Positions 39,277-47,791 of a DNA stretch of 64,000 bases are shown piece after piece; within the stretch, counting starts at the first letter, position 1, and every line of letters begins with the position of its first letter. The stretch is from RI-153 sp963752935 (GTDB lineage Bacteria > Chloroflexota > Anaerolineae > Caldilineales > Caldilineaceae). The DNA lies in the NCBI GenBank assembly GCA_963752935.1, contig CAVWAL010000022.1, positions 1 to 64,000 on the forward strand, in the 5' to 3' direction. The notes below the pieces were generated by a model. The model saw only the letters and a list, made by a program, of their open reading frames with translations, was not told the origin of the DNA and searched no databases. A program made the position numbers and the translations under genes.

Positions 39277-42200
39277 CTATTCATCCCGCTTCCGCGGCGG
39301 CAGCTTCGGCAACGCCCGGCTTGGACGACTCCTGGGATCGGGCGGTTGCAGCGGAGGGTTCGCCGCCAGTTGCGCCAGGATGGTCTCGATGGCCTTAGCC
39401 AACTGCGCATCGTGCCCGGCCCTATAGTCCTGCGGCGTGTTGTCGATTTCGATGTCGGGATCCGTGCCGTAGTTTTCCACGTTCCAGCCCACATCGCGGA
39501 ACCAATGGCTGAACTCCGGCTGCGTCGTCACCGTGCCGTCGACCAGGGCGTGGCGCGGCCAGATGCCTACGACGCCGCCCCATGTGCGCTTGCCCACCAG
39601 CGGACCCAACCCCATCAGTTTGAAACTGTGACAGAAGATGTCGCCGTCGCTGCCGGCCAGTTCATTTGTCAGCGTCACCAGCGGGCCGGCCACCGACTCT
39701 TCAGGGTAGGGGGAGTAACCTCCCCAACGCTGCACATCATAGCCCAACCGCCGCCGCGCCAACTTCTCCAGGATCAGCGCGCTGACATGTCCACCGCCGT
39801 TGTAGCGGACGTCGATGATCAGCGATTCTTTGTCGACCTCGGCCAGGTAGCCGCGGTGAAACTCTGCATAGCCGTGTGGCCCCATATCGGGGATATGGAC
39901 ATAGCCAACTCGCCCGTTCGTCGCCGCGTGAACCTGCGCCCGGTTGCCGTTTACCCAGGCCCGATAGCGCGCCATGCGCTCGTCGGCGAGCGTAGACACC
40001 GTCACCAGTTTGTAGGGAGACTCCTCCAACTCAGGCTGCGCTTCAGAGCCATTCTCCACTGAACGCGTCTCACCCTTGCCCGGCTCAGTCTCTGCTCTCT
40101 CGACCCTCTTGCGGATCGTCAGCAGCACCTCTTCGCAGGCCTGATTCACCAACAACTGGGCCGGGCTAACCTCCTGGCTCAGCGTCTGCCCATTGATCGC
40201 CACCAGCACATCGTCCGGCTGCACGTCCACGCCGGGCGCCGCCAACGGAGAATGGGCCTGGCTCTCCCACGTGTCCCCGTGGACGAAGTTGTCGAGCCGG
40301 TACCCCTGGGCTTCTGCATCCCACGTCATGTCTGCGCCCAGGAAACCCTGGCTATAAAATGGACGCGGTCGGTAATCGCCGCCGAATTCGTAGGCGTGGC
40401 TTGTGCCCAATTCGCCCTGCATTTCCCACATCAGGTCGCTGAATTCGCTGCGGCTGCTTGTGCGCTCGATCAAAGGGAAGTAGCGATTGTAGACCGTCTG
40501 CCAGTCGACGTCCGACATGTCTTCCGTCCAATACTGATCGCGTTGTAGCCGCCATGCCTCGCGGAACATCTGCTCCCATTCGCTCTGAGGATCGATAGAA
40601 ACCTTAACCCGGCCCAGATCGATCCAGCCGCTCTTGCGCGGGCTGCCACTGCTGCCCGGCGCTTTATCGCCCGCCGCGATCACCCGCAAGCGATCGCCGC
40701 TGCCATAGAGCAACTTTTTGTGGTTGCGTGATAGATCGAACCGATCCACATCATCGGCCAGCGTCTCGGCGCGGTACTCCTTGAAATCGTACATACGCAG
40801 CAGACCGCCACCGCCCTCGCCGCCCTCGCCGTCATCGTCGTCTTCAACGTCCATCAGCGTCCCGCGCACAGGAAAGATCGTAAAGATGGCCTTGTCTGCC
40901 ACACCTGCAATTTCGCTGTAACGCCCTTCGGGCACGGGGAAGGCCAGCACGCGCTGTGCGATCCCGTCCAGATCAATGCGTAATCGTTCCGGCGCCGCCT
41001 TTTTGTCGTCGACTTTCTTGTTTTCGGTTTCGGTTTCGTCTGCGCCGGCTTTGGCAGAAGCCGCCTGATCGTGGCCGCCCGCTTCCTCAGTGGATGCGAA
41101 ACGACGTCCATTCCTCTGCGCATGCATGGCAAAGAATCCATCGTCGTCTGCGCTTCCTTCGTCCGATTCATCCTGATCGTCGTACTCGTCCTCGCCGGCC
41201 GGATCTTCGCCGTCTCCGCCTTCATCACCGTGATCTTCGTCACCGTGATCCTCATCACCGTGATCCTCGTCTTCGTCCTCCTCTTCTTCGCTGGGCCGCG
41301 GCACAAATGGGTTGGCCACATCGGCGCGCAGCGTGAGCAGGTAGGGCCGTGCCCCACGCGGAAAGCCCAGGTCGAAATGCAGGCTATCGTAGACCGGGTT
41401 GAACTCACGGTAACTGATGAAGTAGATGAAATTGCCCTCAGGATCGAAACTCGGCTCCATGTCGTGCAGAACCGGCGCGGTAATGCGATGGATGGCGGCA
41501 TCACGCTGCGCCTCATCCTCGGCGTCGGGGTCGGCCAACTTGTAAAGGCGCAGTTCGGTGGTCTGGTGCGTCGCTGCAAACCCATAGACGATCCAGCGTC
41601 CATCGGGAGACCAATCCAGCCCGGCGATGCGCCGGTGCGGGCTGCGATCCACCACAACGGCCGATTCTGCCTCCAGATCGATGAGCAACAATTCGTGGCG
41701 ATGATTGGTCAACGCGATCTTGTCCGCCGTGGGCGAAACCACCAGATCGACGGCGCGGCCAAACTCGATCTGGTCGAGGCGGCGCGCGGGCGTCCCCGGC
41801 TGTCGGCTGTGGATCTCCAACATCTCTTCGCCCGGTTCGTCGCTCACCAGCACGATCCGTTCGCCATCGTTAAGCCAATCGGCCAGCCGATAGCGTACGC
41901 CGTTCGCCTTGCCCAGTTGGATCACCGCGCCCTCGTGGTTGTGAAAGGTGAAGGCGCGCCCGCGGCTGGTCAGCGCCAGCGCATTGCCTTTGGGGTTGAG
42001 CGCGGCGCTGTCGGTGTAGCTGCCACAACTCACGAAACGGCGATTGCGCTGCACGCGTGGACTGAAGTAGGCTACGTCGACGCGGCGGCTTTCTTCCGTA
42101 TTGACGTTGTAGACATAAAGATCTGCACCGGCATGATAGACGATCTGGGCGCCGTCCGTGGCCGGGTTGCGCACATAGTAATCTTCGTGATCGGTGTGGC

Positions 42201-42927
42201 GTTGCAGATCGCTTCCGTCGGGCCGAGCGCTGTAGAGATTGCCGATCCCCTCGTGGTCGCTTACAAAATAGACACGGTCTACGCCATCATCCCCGCTGTC
42301 TGCTGGGCCGCTGCCTGCTGGGCCTGCGCTTCGCTGGATCCACATCGGTGAGGCAATGTTGCCTTCCAGATCGGCTAGGTAGCGCCCGAAATCGCCATCT
42401 CCATTGTGATCGATCCACAGTTGACCGGCTGTGCCGCCGCGATAGCGCTTCCAGCGGGCCGGGTCGCCCGTGTTGCGGCCCAATACCGTCGCCCCGGCAG
42501 GACCAAAACTGATGGAGCGCGCCGGCCCATAGGGCAACAGCGCGGCCGGCCCGTTGGGTTCCTCCGCCGGTACGGCGTAGAGGACATATTCTGCGCTGTG
42601 CGCCTGCCCGTAATTCGAGCAGTAAATGACGTGGGTGCCTGCCGCGTTCCAGCCGACGACGCGGCACTCGCTGCTCTGATAGGTGAGCCGTTGGGCGGCG
42701 CCGCCCTGTGCCGGCATCACATAGACCTCGGGGTTGCCCTCCTCGCGGCCAACGAAGGCCAGCCGGCTCCCGTCGGGAGAAAACATGGGGTAGGTGACTG
42801 CACCCAGATTGCTGGTCAACCGGCGGGCAATACCCCCGGCGCTGGGCACATGCCACAGATCGTCCTCAGAGACAAAGACGATTGAATCGTCGTGAATTGT
42901 GGGAAAGCGATAATAACCTGAAGTCAT
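39277..42927 (-). CDS. Tricorn protease homologue (S41 family)
   Basis: The 1216-residue protein shows the tricorn order. A six-bladed propeller comes first ('DLWHVPSAGGIARRLTSN', 'FSPDGSRLAFVGREEGNPEVYVMP'). A second propeller follows ('ALTSRGRAFTFHNHEGAV', 'WSPDGRWIVYG'), then core domain C1, a PDZ-like domain ('DDVLVAINGQTLSQEVSPAQLL') and C2. The active-site pair is in GTSHAYEF and the nucleophile Ser in 'LAGSDGDIF'. Tricorn degrades peptides downstream of the proteasome. A 55-residue Asp/Glu/His-rich insert with three GDEDH-type repeats (residues about 590-645) is unusual. The ATG at 42927 has AGGAA upstream, and homology starts there. Confidence 0.92.
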   Translation of the reverse strand: MTSGYYRFPTIHDDSIVFVSEDDLWHVPSAGGIARRLTSNLGAVTYPMFSPDGSRLAFVGREEGNPEVYVMPAQGGAAQRLTYQSSECRVVGWNAAGTHVIYCSNYGQAHSAEYVLYAVPAEEPNGPAALLPYGPARSISFGPAGATVLGRNTGDPARWKRYRGGTAGQLWIDHNGDGDFGRYLADLEGNIASPMWIQRSAGPAGSGPADSGDDGVDRVYFVSDHEGIGNLYSARPDGSDLQRHTDHEDYYVRNPATDGAQIVYHAGADLYVYNVNTEESRRVDVAYFSPRVQRNRRFVSCGSYTDSAALNPKGNALALTSRGRAFTFHNHEGAVIQLGKANGVRYRLADWLNDGERIVLVSDEPGEEMLEIHSRQPGTPARRLDQIEFGRAVDLVVSPTADKIALTNHRHELLLIDLEAESAVVVDRSPHRRIAGLDWSPDGRWIVYGFAATHQTTELRLYKLADPDAEDEAQRDAAIHRITAPVLHDMEPSFDPEGNFIYFISYREFNPVYDSLHFDLGFPRGARPYLLTLRADVANPFVPRPSEEEEDEDEDHGDEDHGDEDHGDEGGDGEDPAGEDEYDDQDESDEGSADDDGFFAMHAQRNGRRFASTEEAGGHDQAASAKAGADETETENKKVDDKKAAPERLRIDLDGIAQRVLAFPVPEGRYSEIAGVADKAIFTIFPVRGTLMDVEDDDDGEGGEGGGGLLRMYDFKEYRAETLADDVDRFDLSRNHKKLLYGSGDRLRVIAAGDKAPGSSGSPRKSGWIDLGRVKVSIDPQSEWEQMFREAWRLQRDQYWTEDMSDVDWQTVYNRYFPLIERTSSRSEFSDLMWEMQGELGTSHAYEFGGDYRPRPFYSQGFLGADMTWDAEAQGYRLDNFVHGDTWESQAHSPLAAPGVDVQPDDVLVAINGQTLSQEVSPAQLLVNQACEEVLLTIRKRVERAETEPGKGETRSVENGSEAQPELEESPYKLVTVSTLADERMARYRAWVNGNRAQVHAATNGRVGYVHIPDMGPHGYAEFHRGYLAEVDKESLIIDVRYNGGGHVSALILEKLARRRLGYDVQRWGGYSPYPEESVAGPLVTLTNELAGSDGDIFCHSFKLMGLGPLVGKRTWGGVVGIWPRHALVDGTVTTQPEFSHWFRDVGWNVENYGTDPDIEIDNTPQDYRAGHDAQLAKAIETILAQLAANPPLQPPDPRSRPSRALPKLPPRKRDE

Positions 42928-43003
42928 CCAGTTCCTCGAAATCAAGAAAAGACGCGCGGCGGGGCGCGTTACTCGTATCCATTGATCAATGCCATGACAG
43001 TGT

Positions 43004-43033
43004 AGTATATCGGTTTCGGCAGAGGAGTGGCAA
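43004..43033 (-). promoter_or_regulatory. sigma-70-type promoter of the tricorn gene
   Basis: On the minus strand TTGCCA (43028-43033) and TATACT (43004-43009) are separated by 18 bases. Transcription would start near 42997, giving a leader of about 70 nt. Confidence 0.65.
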
Positions 43034-43148
43034 ATAAAGAGGGGGATTGGGGTGTATCTCAATATCCTTGTCGGTCACCTTTTGACGGATTTGCGCCGAT
43101 TCGTTACGCTAGGCTGCAAATCAACCATCCATTTGCACAGGGTAGCCC

Positions 43149-44435
43149 ATGCGATTCCTCACACGCTTGATGGTAGCCAGTCTATTCTTGCTCTTTTTCG
43201 CCGGCGGCTGCGCGCCCAGTGATGAAACCAATGTCATCGGCTATCTGCTCGAACGTCAAATGGGGGGGCCTTTCGATCAGGGCGTCGGCGAGGAACCTGC
43301 TACGCTCACCGGCCAGGTGGCGTACCTGGGCGAACCGGTGGCAGGCGTCTCCGTCGTCGTGGCCCGGCGCACCGGCGTCCCTTACAGTGCTGTGACCGAC
43401 GCCCAAGGGCGCTACCGCATCGAGGGTATTCCGCCGGGGCAGTATGTTCCCGCCGCCGTTGGCCCCGGTTTCGACGAGACCGCGCTCAGTGGAATTGGGG
43501 GCGTGCCGTGGCTGCTCACCCTCGACGCCGGCGAAACCGAAGAAGCGCCGCCCATCGACCTGATCCGGCACGTCCCCGCACCTTTGCCGTCGCCGCTGCC
43601 CGCCGCCGTTGATCTGCAAATCGGTCCGTCGCACGTCATCACGGCGCCCTTCCCCTCTGGGGCCATCGCCACCGGCCAGCCGTTTACGTTCACGCGTGCC
43701 GGCGTCGTCGTCGACATGCTGCGTCTGTATCGTCCACTCGACGCCGCTGCCGATCTGCCCCTGATTTTTGCCTCGTATCCGGGCACAGTGCAGGGCTGGG
43801 AGCCGGTAAGCGTCGCCTTTGCCTACGCCGGTTACAACGTCGTGGCGATTTCTCCCATCGCGGCACGAGGGCTCGACGTCGATGCCCACACGCAGGATGC
43901 ACGCGTCGCCCTGGCCCTGGCCCGCGGCGGATACCTGGGCGTGGATCTCTCCACTGCGCCCACCGTGGCCGTAGGGGGCAGCTTTAGCAGTGCGATTCTG
44001 CACCGGCTCCTGCGCGATGAAGGCGATAGCTTTCGCGCCTGGATCACAGCCGGCGGCATCACCAGTGCCTTTCGCGGGGCCGCCGAATTCTACGCAGGCA
44101 CCATCACCCTGCCCGAGCAGTATCGACTCGTCATCCCGGCGCTAGGCGCGGCCAACATCTATCCACTTGGATTTCTGCGCTACTCGCCGGTCTATACCGC
44201 CGCCTATCTGCCACCGACGCTCATCATCCATACCGACGCGGATACCATCATTCCAATTGAACAGGCGTATGAACTGGAAGCCGCCCTGCGGACGGCAGGC
44301 GTACCGGTGGACGTATTCTATTACGAAGACGTGAGCCACTATCTGCAAATCGGCGCAGATCTCACCGACGCCGGGCAAGAGATGTACTATTTGATTTTGC
44401 GTTTTGTTGAGAAATACACAAAGGATGAATCATGA
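43149..44435 (+). CDS. Lipoprotein with carboxypeptidase-regulatory-like and alpha/beta-hydrolase domains
   Basis: The signal peptide ends in the lipobox AGGC (Cys at residue 21). A CnaB/carboxypeptidase regulatory-like beta-sandwich occupies about residues 48-130 ('LTGQVAYLGEPVAGVSVVVARR', 'TDAQGRYRIEGIPPGQY'). An alpha/beta-hydrolase domain follows with 'LPLIFASYPGTVQGWE', nucleophile elbow-like 'GGSFSSAI', Asp in 'IIHTDADTIIPIEQ' and His in 'YYEDVSHYLQ'. An outer-surface esterase or peptidase is likely; the substrate is unknown. Its stop overlaps the start of the YgfZ-like gene (ATGA), so three genes are translationally linked. Confidence 0.82.
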   Translation: MRFLTRLMVASLFLLFFAGGCAPSDETNVIGYLLERQMGGPFDQGVGEEPATLTGQVAYLGEPVAGVSVVVARRTGVPYSAVTDAQGRYRIEGIPPGQYVPAAVGPGFDETALSGIGGVPWLLTLDAGETEEAPPIDLIRHVPAPLPSPLPAAVDLQIGPSHVITAPFPSGAIATGQPFTFTRAGVVVDMLRLYRPLDAAADLPLIFASYPGTVQGWEPVSVAFAYAGYNVVAISPIAARGLDVDAHTQDARVALALARGGYLGVDLSTAPTVAVGGSFSSAILHRLLRDEGDSFRAWITAGGITSAFRGAAEFYAGTITLPEQYRLVIPALGAANIYPLGFLRYSPVYTAAYLPPTLIIHTDADTIIPIEQAYELEAALRTAGVPVDVFYYEDVSHYLQIGADLTDAGQEMYYLILRFVEKYTKDES

Positions 44436-45400
44436 CTTTCGCCCAAACCACAATCGATGACCGCGCCTATGCCGCCCTCATCCGCGGCGCTGGGATATTG
44501 GAACGCCCGCAACATGGCCTCTTGCAGTTGACTGACGCCGATCGCGCCGACTTCGTCCACCGCATGACCACGAACAACATCAACGCATTAGCACCTGGCC
44601 AATCTGCGGTGACGGTGTTGACCAGCCCGGTGGCGCGCATTCTGTATGTCTTTACCGTTCTCAACCGCGGCGACGATCTGTGGTTGCTCCCGGCCGGCGA
44701 GGATGGCGCACAGTTGGCACGCCATCTGCGCGGCCAGATCTTCTTCATGGACAAGGTCAAAGTGACTGACCTTAGCGAATCGCATCGTCGTCTGCGTCTG
44801 ATGGGGCCGGCTGCCGCCGACTTATTGGTGCAGGTCGGCTTGCCCGTGCCTGCCGCCGAAGCCTTCGCCGGCCAGGACGACGTCACCGTTCTGCATCAAG
44901 CAGCCTTCGATGTGCCCGGTTACGAGATCCTTGCCCCAACGCAGGCCTTCTCTGCACTGCAAGAGCGACTGCGCACTGCCGGGGCTGTTGACGTGGATGC
45001 AGATACATACAACGTCCTTCGCATCGAATTGGGGCGGCCGTCCGTGGGCAACGAACTTGTCGAGGCCTATAATCCGCTCGAAGCCGGGCTGGCCTGGACG
45101 TGCTCTGACAACAAAGGCTGCTACACCGGGCAGGAGATCATCGCCCGCCAGATTACCTACGACAAGGTCACCAAGACCCTCGTCGGTCTGCGCAGCGATC
45201 AGCCGCTCGCCGTCGGCGCCAATCTCAACGCGGACGGGCGCAGCGTGGGCGAAGTCACCAGCAGCGCATACAGCCCTGCACTTGATGCACCCATCGCCCT
45301 GGCCGTAGTCAAGCGGCCATACAACAAGCCAGATACCATGCTCGAAGCAGATGGACAGCGTGCCGTCGTGGCGGAAATTGGGGATCAGGGCCGAGTATGA
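44432..45400 (+). CDS. YgfZ/GcvT-like folate-binding protein
   Basis: The 322-residue protein has the YgfZ signature 'DNKGCYTGQEIIARQITY' near residue 228, preceded by 'NPLEAGLAW'. An N-terminal GcvT-like folate-binding fold carries 'LLQLTDADRADFVHRMTTN'. YgfZ proteins use folate in Fe-S cluster assembly or repair, and the Cys in KGCYTGQE is needed for activity in E. coli. It overlaps by four bases both the upstream lipoprotein gene and the downstream lipM-like gene. A link to lipoyl synthase, an Fe-S enzyme, is plausible. Confidence 0.92.
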   Translation: MTFAQTTIDDRAYAALIRGAGILERPQHGLLQLTDADRADFVHRMTTNNINALAPGQSAVTVLTSPVARILYVFTVLNRGDDLWLLPAGEDGAQLARHLRGQIFFMDKVKVTDLSESHRRLRLMGPAAADLLVQVGLPVPAAEAFAGQDDVTVLHQAAFDVPGYEILAPTQAFSALQERLRTAGAVDVDADTYNVLRIELGRPSVGNELVEAYNPLEAGLAWTCSDNKGCYTGQEIIARQITYDKVTKTLVGLRSDQPLAVGANLNADGRSVGEVTSSAYSPALDAPIALAVVKRPYNKPDTMLEADGQRAVVAEIGDQGRV

Positions 45401-46245
45401 CACCTGACGCTTTCCCTCGCGCTCGCTGGCGACTGATCATTGAAGACGCACCGCGCAGCGGCGCCGCCAATATGGCGGTGGACGAAGCCATCGCCATCGC
45501 CTGTGCCGCCGGAGATGTACTGCCCACGCTGCGCTTCTATCGCTGGTCGCCGCCGGCAGTGAGTCTGGGGCGTCATCAGAAGGTGGCAGATATCGACGTG
45601 GATCGTGTCCACGCCCTGGGCTACGATCTCGTGCGCCGCACCACCGGCGGACGCGCCATTCTGCACACCGACGAACTGACCTATTCTGCGGCGGCGTCCG
45701 GCGATGAGCCACGCATGGCGGGCGGGGTGATGGATGCCTACTTGCGTCTGAGCAATGGCCTGTTGAGTGGTCTGCAGTCGATTGGGCTGATGGCCGAGAA
45801 GGCAGGGGGGGATGTTCGTGCGGGCAGAGACGTTTCGGCGGCCTGTTTCGAAGTGCCGAGCGCTTACGAGATCACGGCGCACGGGCGCAAACTGATGGGC
45901 AGCGCGCAGAGTCGCCGTCAAGGGTACGTCCTTCAACATGGCAGCCTGCCCCTGGTGGGTGATATTGCCCGATTGGTGGATGTGCTGGCACTGCCTGCAC
46001 AGGAGGCTGCATCCTTGCGCGCTCAGTTGAGCAGCCGCGCCCTTACCCTGGCCGACGCCCTGGGCATCCCCCAAGAGTCGCCTTTACTCGACTTCGCCCA
46101 CCTCGCCGCCGCCATGTCCACCGGACTGGCCCAAACGCTCAACCTGGAACTCATTCCCGGTGCGTTGACACCGTCTGAGATCCAATGCAGCGCCAGACTC
46201 ATCCGTGAGCAGTACGCCAACCCCGCATGGACACAACACCGGTAA
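45397..46245 (+). CDS. LipM-like octanoyltransferase / lipoate-protein ligase A family protein
   Basis: The 282-residue protein has the BPL/LPL catalytic fold with 'MAVDEAIAIACA', 'SLGRHQKVADIDVDR', 'VRRTTGGRAILHTDELTYS' and 'ACFEVPSAYEITAHGRKLMG', followed by 'SAQSRR..YVLQHGSLPL'. The Cys in ACFEVPSAYE and the TGGRAILH form match the LipM group, which moves octanoyl groups to the glycine-cleavage H protein, more than true LplA with its SGGG motif. It is the third gene of an overlapping operon after ygfZ. Lipoyl synthase is not in the window. Confidence 0.88.
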   Translation: MTPDAFPRARWRLIIEDAPRSGAANMAVDEAIAIACAAGDVLPTLRFYRWSPPAVSLGRHQKVADIDVDRVHALGYDLVRRTTGGRAILHTDELTYSAAASGDEPRMAGGVMDAYLRLSNGLLSGLQSIGLMAEKAGGDVRAGRDVSAACFEVPSAYEITAHGRKLMGSAQSRRQGYVLQHGSLPLVGDIARLVDVLALPAQEAASLRAQLSSRALTLADALGIPQESPLLDFAHLAAAMSTGLAQTLNLELIPGALTPSEIQCSARLIREQYANPAWTQHR

Positions 46246-46250
46246 AGAAT

Positions 46251-46356
46251 GTGTTGCGTGTTACGCCTTGTAGGGATGGCGCGTGGTCTGCGTCACTTGC
46301 AACAAATCTGTTGCAGGTGAAAGACCAGTGTTCCCAACCCACGTAACACGCAACAC
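46251..46356. repeat. nested palindrome in the DUF503 leader
   Basis: Outer arms GTGTTGCGTGTTACG (46251-46265) and its exact complement (46342-46356) enclose an inner 10-bp hairpin at 46294-46317 (ACTTGCAACA/TGTTGCAGGT). The element fills almost the whole space between the lipM-like and DUF503 genes. Confidence 0.75.
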
Positions 46357-46366
46357 GCAAACCAAA

Positions 46367-46654
<288 letters not shown>

Positions 46655-46677
46655 GCGGCGTATTCCCCGGATGCAGG

Positions 46678-46722
46678 GATCAAAAAAGCCTCGAACGACC
46701 ATCGTTCGAGGCTTTTTTGATC
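46678..46722. terminator. bidirectional intrinsic terminator between DUF503 and lgt
   Basis: A 20-bp perfect stem (46678-46697 with 46703-46722; core GCCTCGAACG) has a 5-nt loop and runs of six A and six T. It can terminate both convergent transcripts. Confidence 0.92.
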
Positions 46723-46735
46723 GATTGATCCTGAA

Positions 46736-47692
46736 TCAGCGGCGACCGGCCGCCCTGGCCGGTTTGCGTGTCGCCGGAGAGGGGGCAGGGTGGACGCTCA
46801 ACTTGTGTAGCGTTTCTTCAGGATGCTCCTCTGCCGACCACCCTACGTGCCGCCAGATCAGCAGCGCCGTCGCCAGCACAACAGAGATAATGGCGATCCA
46901 CTGAGCGGTGGCCAGCGCACCCATCGTCCAGGCGTCGGGGCGGAACATCTCAACCCAGAATCGTCCCATCGGATAGGCGATGAGGTAGAGCAGCGCGCCG
47001 TCGCCCCGGCGCAGCTTATGGCCGTAGTTCCGAATCAACAAAAAGAGCACGCCAAACAAGACGAGGTTCCACAGCGCTTCGTAGAAAAAGGTCGGGTGAA
47101 AGCCGTGGTTTGCATACCAGGCCACCGTTTCAGGCGTCAGATTGCCGCTGCCGCAGTAGCCAATGCCCGCCGGCAAATTAGGCGGTGGCTGACATGGAAA
47201 TTGTGGGTTAATGTGAAAGGCCCACGGTACATCTGTGGCGGGGCCATAGAGTTCCTGATTGACGAAGTTGCCCATACGACCCACTGCCTGCGCGATCAAG
47301 ACGTTTGGTCCAATATAGTCCAGGTAGTTGAGTACGCTTAATTTGTTGACATAGGTGTAAACCAGAATCGCCAGGATACCGCCCACGAGACCGCCGTAGA
47401 TGCCCAGTCCCCGAAACCCGCCGTTCCAGAAGTTAAAGATATCGCCGGGGTTTTCACGGTAATAGGCCCACCCCGGCGCATCTGCCGGTGAACTGAAGAC
47501 GTGATAGAGACGCGCCCCAATAATACCGGCAATCAATGTCCATGCCAGCAAATTCCACACGTGGTCGGGGTTTTCGCCGGCGCGTTCGGCATAGCGCGCC
47601 CCAAACCAGGCCGCGATAACCGATCCACCCACAATAAAGACGCCGTACCATTGAAGGGCAAACGGACCAAATTCAAAAATGACAGGATTCAT
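46736..47692 (-). CDS. lgt: Prolipoprotein diacylglyceryl transferase
   Basis: The 318-residue integral membrane enzyme begins MNPVIFEFGPFALQWYGVF and has seven predicted helices. Its motifs are 'GARLYHVFSS', 'FNFWNGGFRGLGIYGGLVGG' and the Lgt signature region 'LIAQAVGRMGNFVNQELYG'. 'HPTFFYEALWNLVLFGVLF' and 'GRFWVEMFRPDAW' follow. Lgt transfers diacylglycerol from phosphatidylglycerol to lipobox cysteines. Its likely substrates in this window include the YceI, hydrolase and CapA-like lipoproteins. A consensus promoter and a duplicated 17-bp leader segment lie upstream. The C-terminal tail is basic and Ala/Pro-rich. Confidence 0.97.
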   Translation of the reverse strand: MNPVIFEFGPFALQWYGVFIVGGSVIAAWFGARYAERAGENPDHVWNLLAWTLIAGIIGARLYHVFSSPADAPGWAYYRENPGDIFNFWNGGFRGLGIYGGLVGGILAILVYTYVNKLSVLNYLDYIGPNVLIAQAVGRMGNFVNQELYGPATDVPWAFHINPQFPCQPPPNLPAGIGYCGSGNLTPETVAWYANHGFHPTFFYEALWNLVLFGVLFLLIRNYGHKLRRGDGALLYLIAYPMGRFWVEMFRPDAWTMGALATAQWIAIISVVLATALLIWRHVGWSAEEHPEETLHKLSVHPAPSPATRKPARAAGRR

Positions 47693-47707
47693 AAAAGTGC
47701 TTCTCCC

Positions 47708-47743
47708 CCTGATCTGGATAAATGCGCCTGATCTGGATAAATG
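47708..47743. repeat. tandem 17-bp direct repeat in the lgt leader
   Basis: CCTGATCTGGATAAATG occurs twice (47708-47724 and 47727-47743, period 19). It lies between the lgt promoter and start codon, inside the predicted untranslated leader. Confidence 0.85.
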
Positions 47744-47754
47744 TTCTTTGCGCT

Positions 47755-47784
47755 AGTATAGCGGCACCGATCGCAATTCGCCAA
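47755..47784 (-). promoter_or_regulatory. sigma-70-type promoter of lgt
   Basis: On the minus strand TTGGCG (47779-47784) and TATACT (47755-47760) are separated by 18 bases. Transcription would start near 47748, about 55 nt before the lgt start. Confidence 0.75.
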
Positions 47785-47791
47785 CGTTTCT

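Noticed and set aside
41071..42351. 426-codon open frame opposite the tricorn gene
   Set aside because: The opposite strand encodes a well-supported tricorn propeller and acidic insert; the antisense product has no family features.
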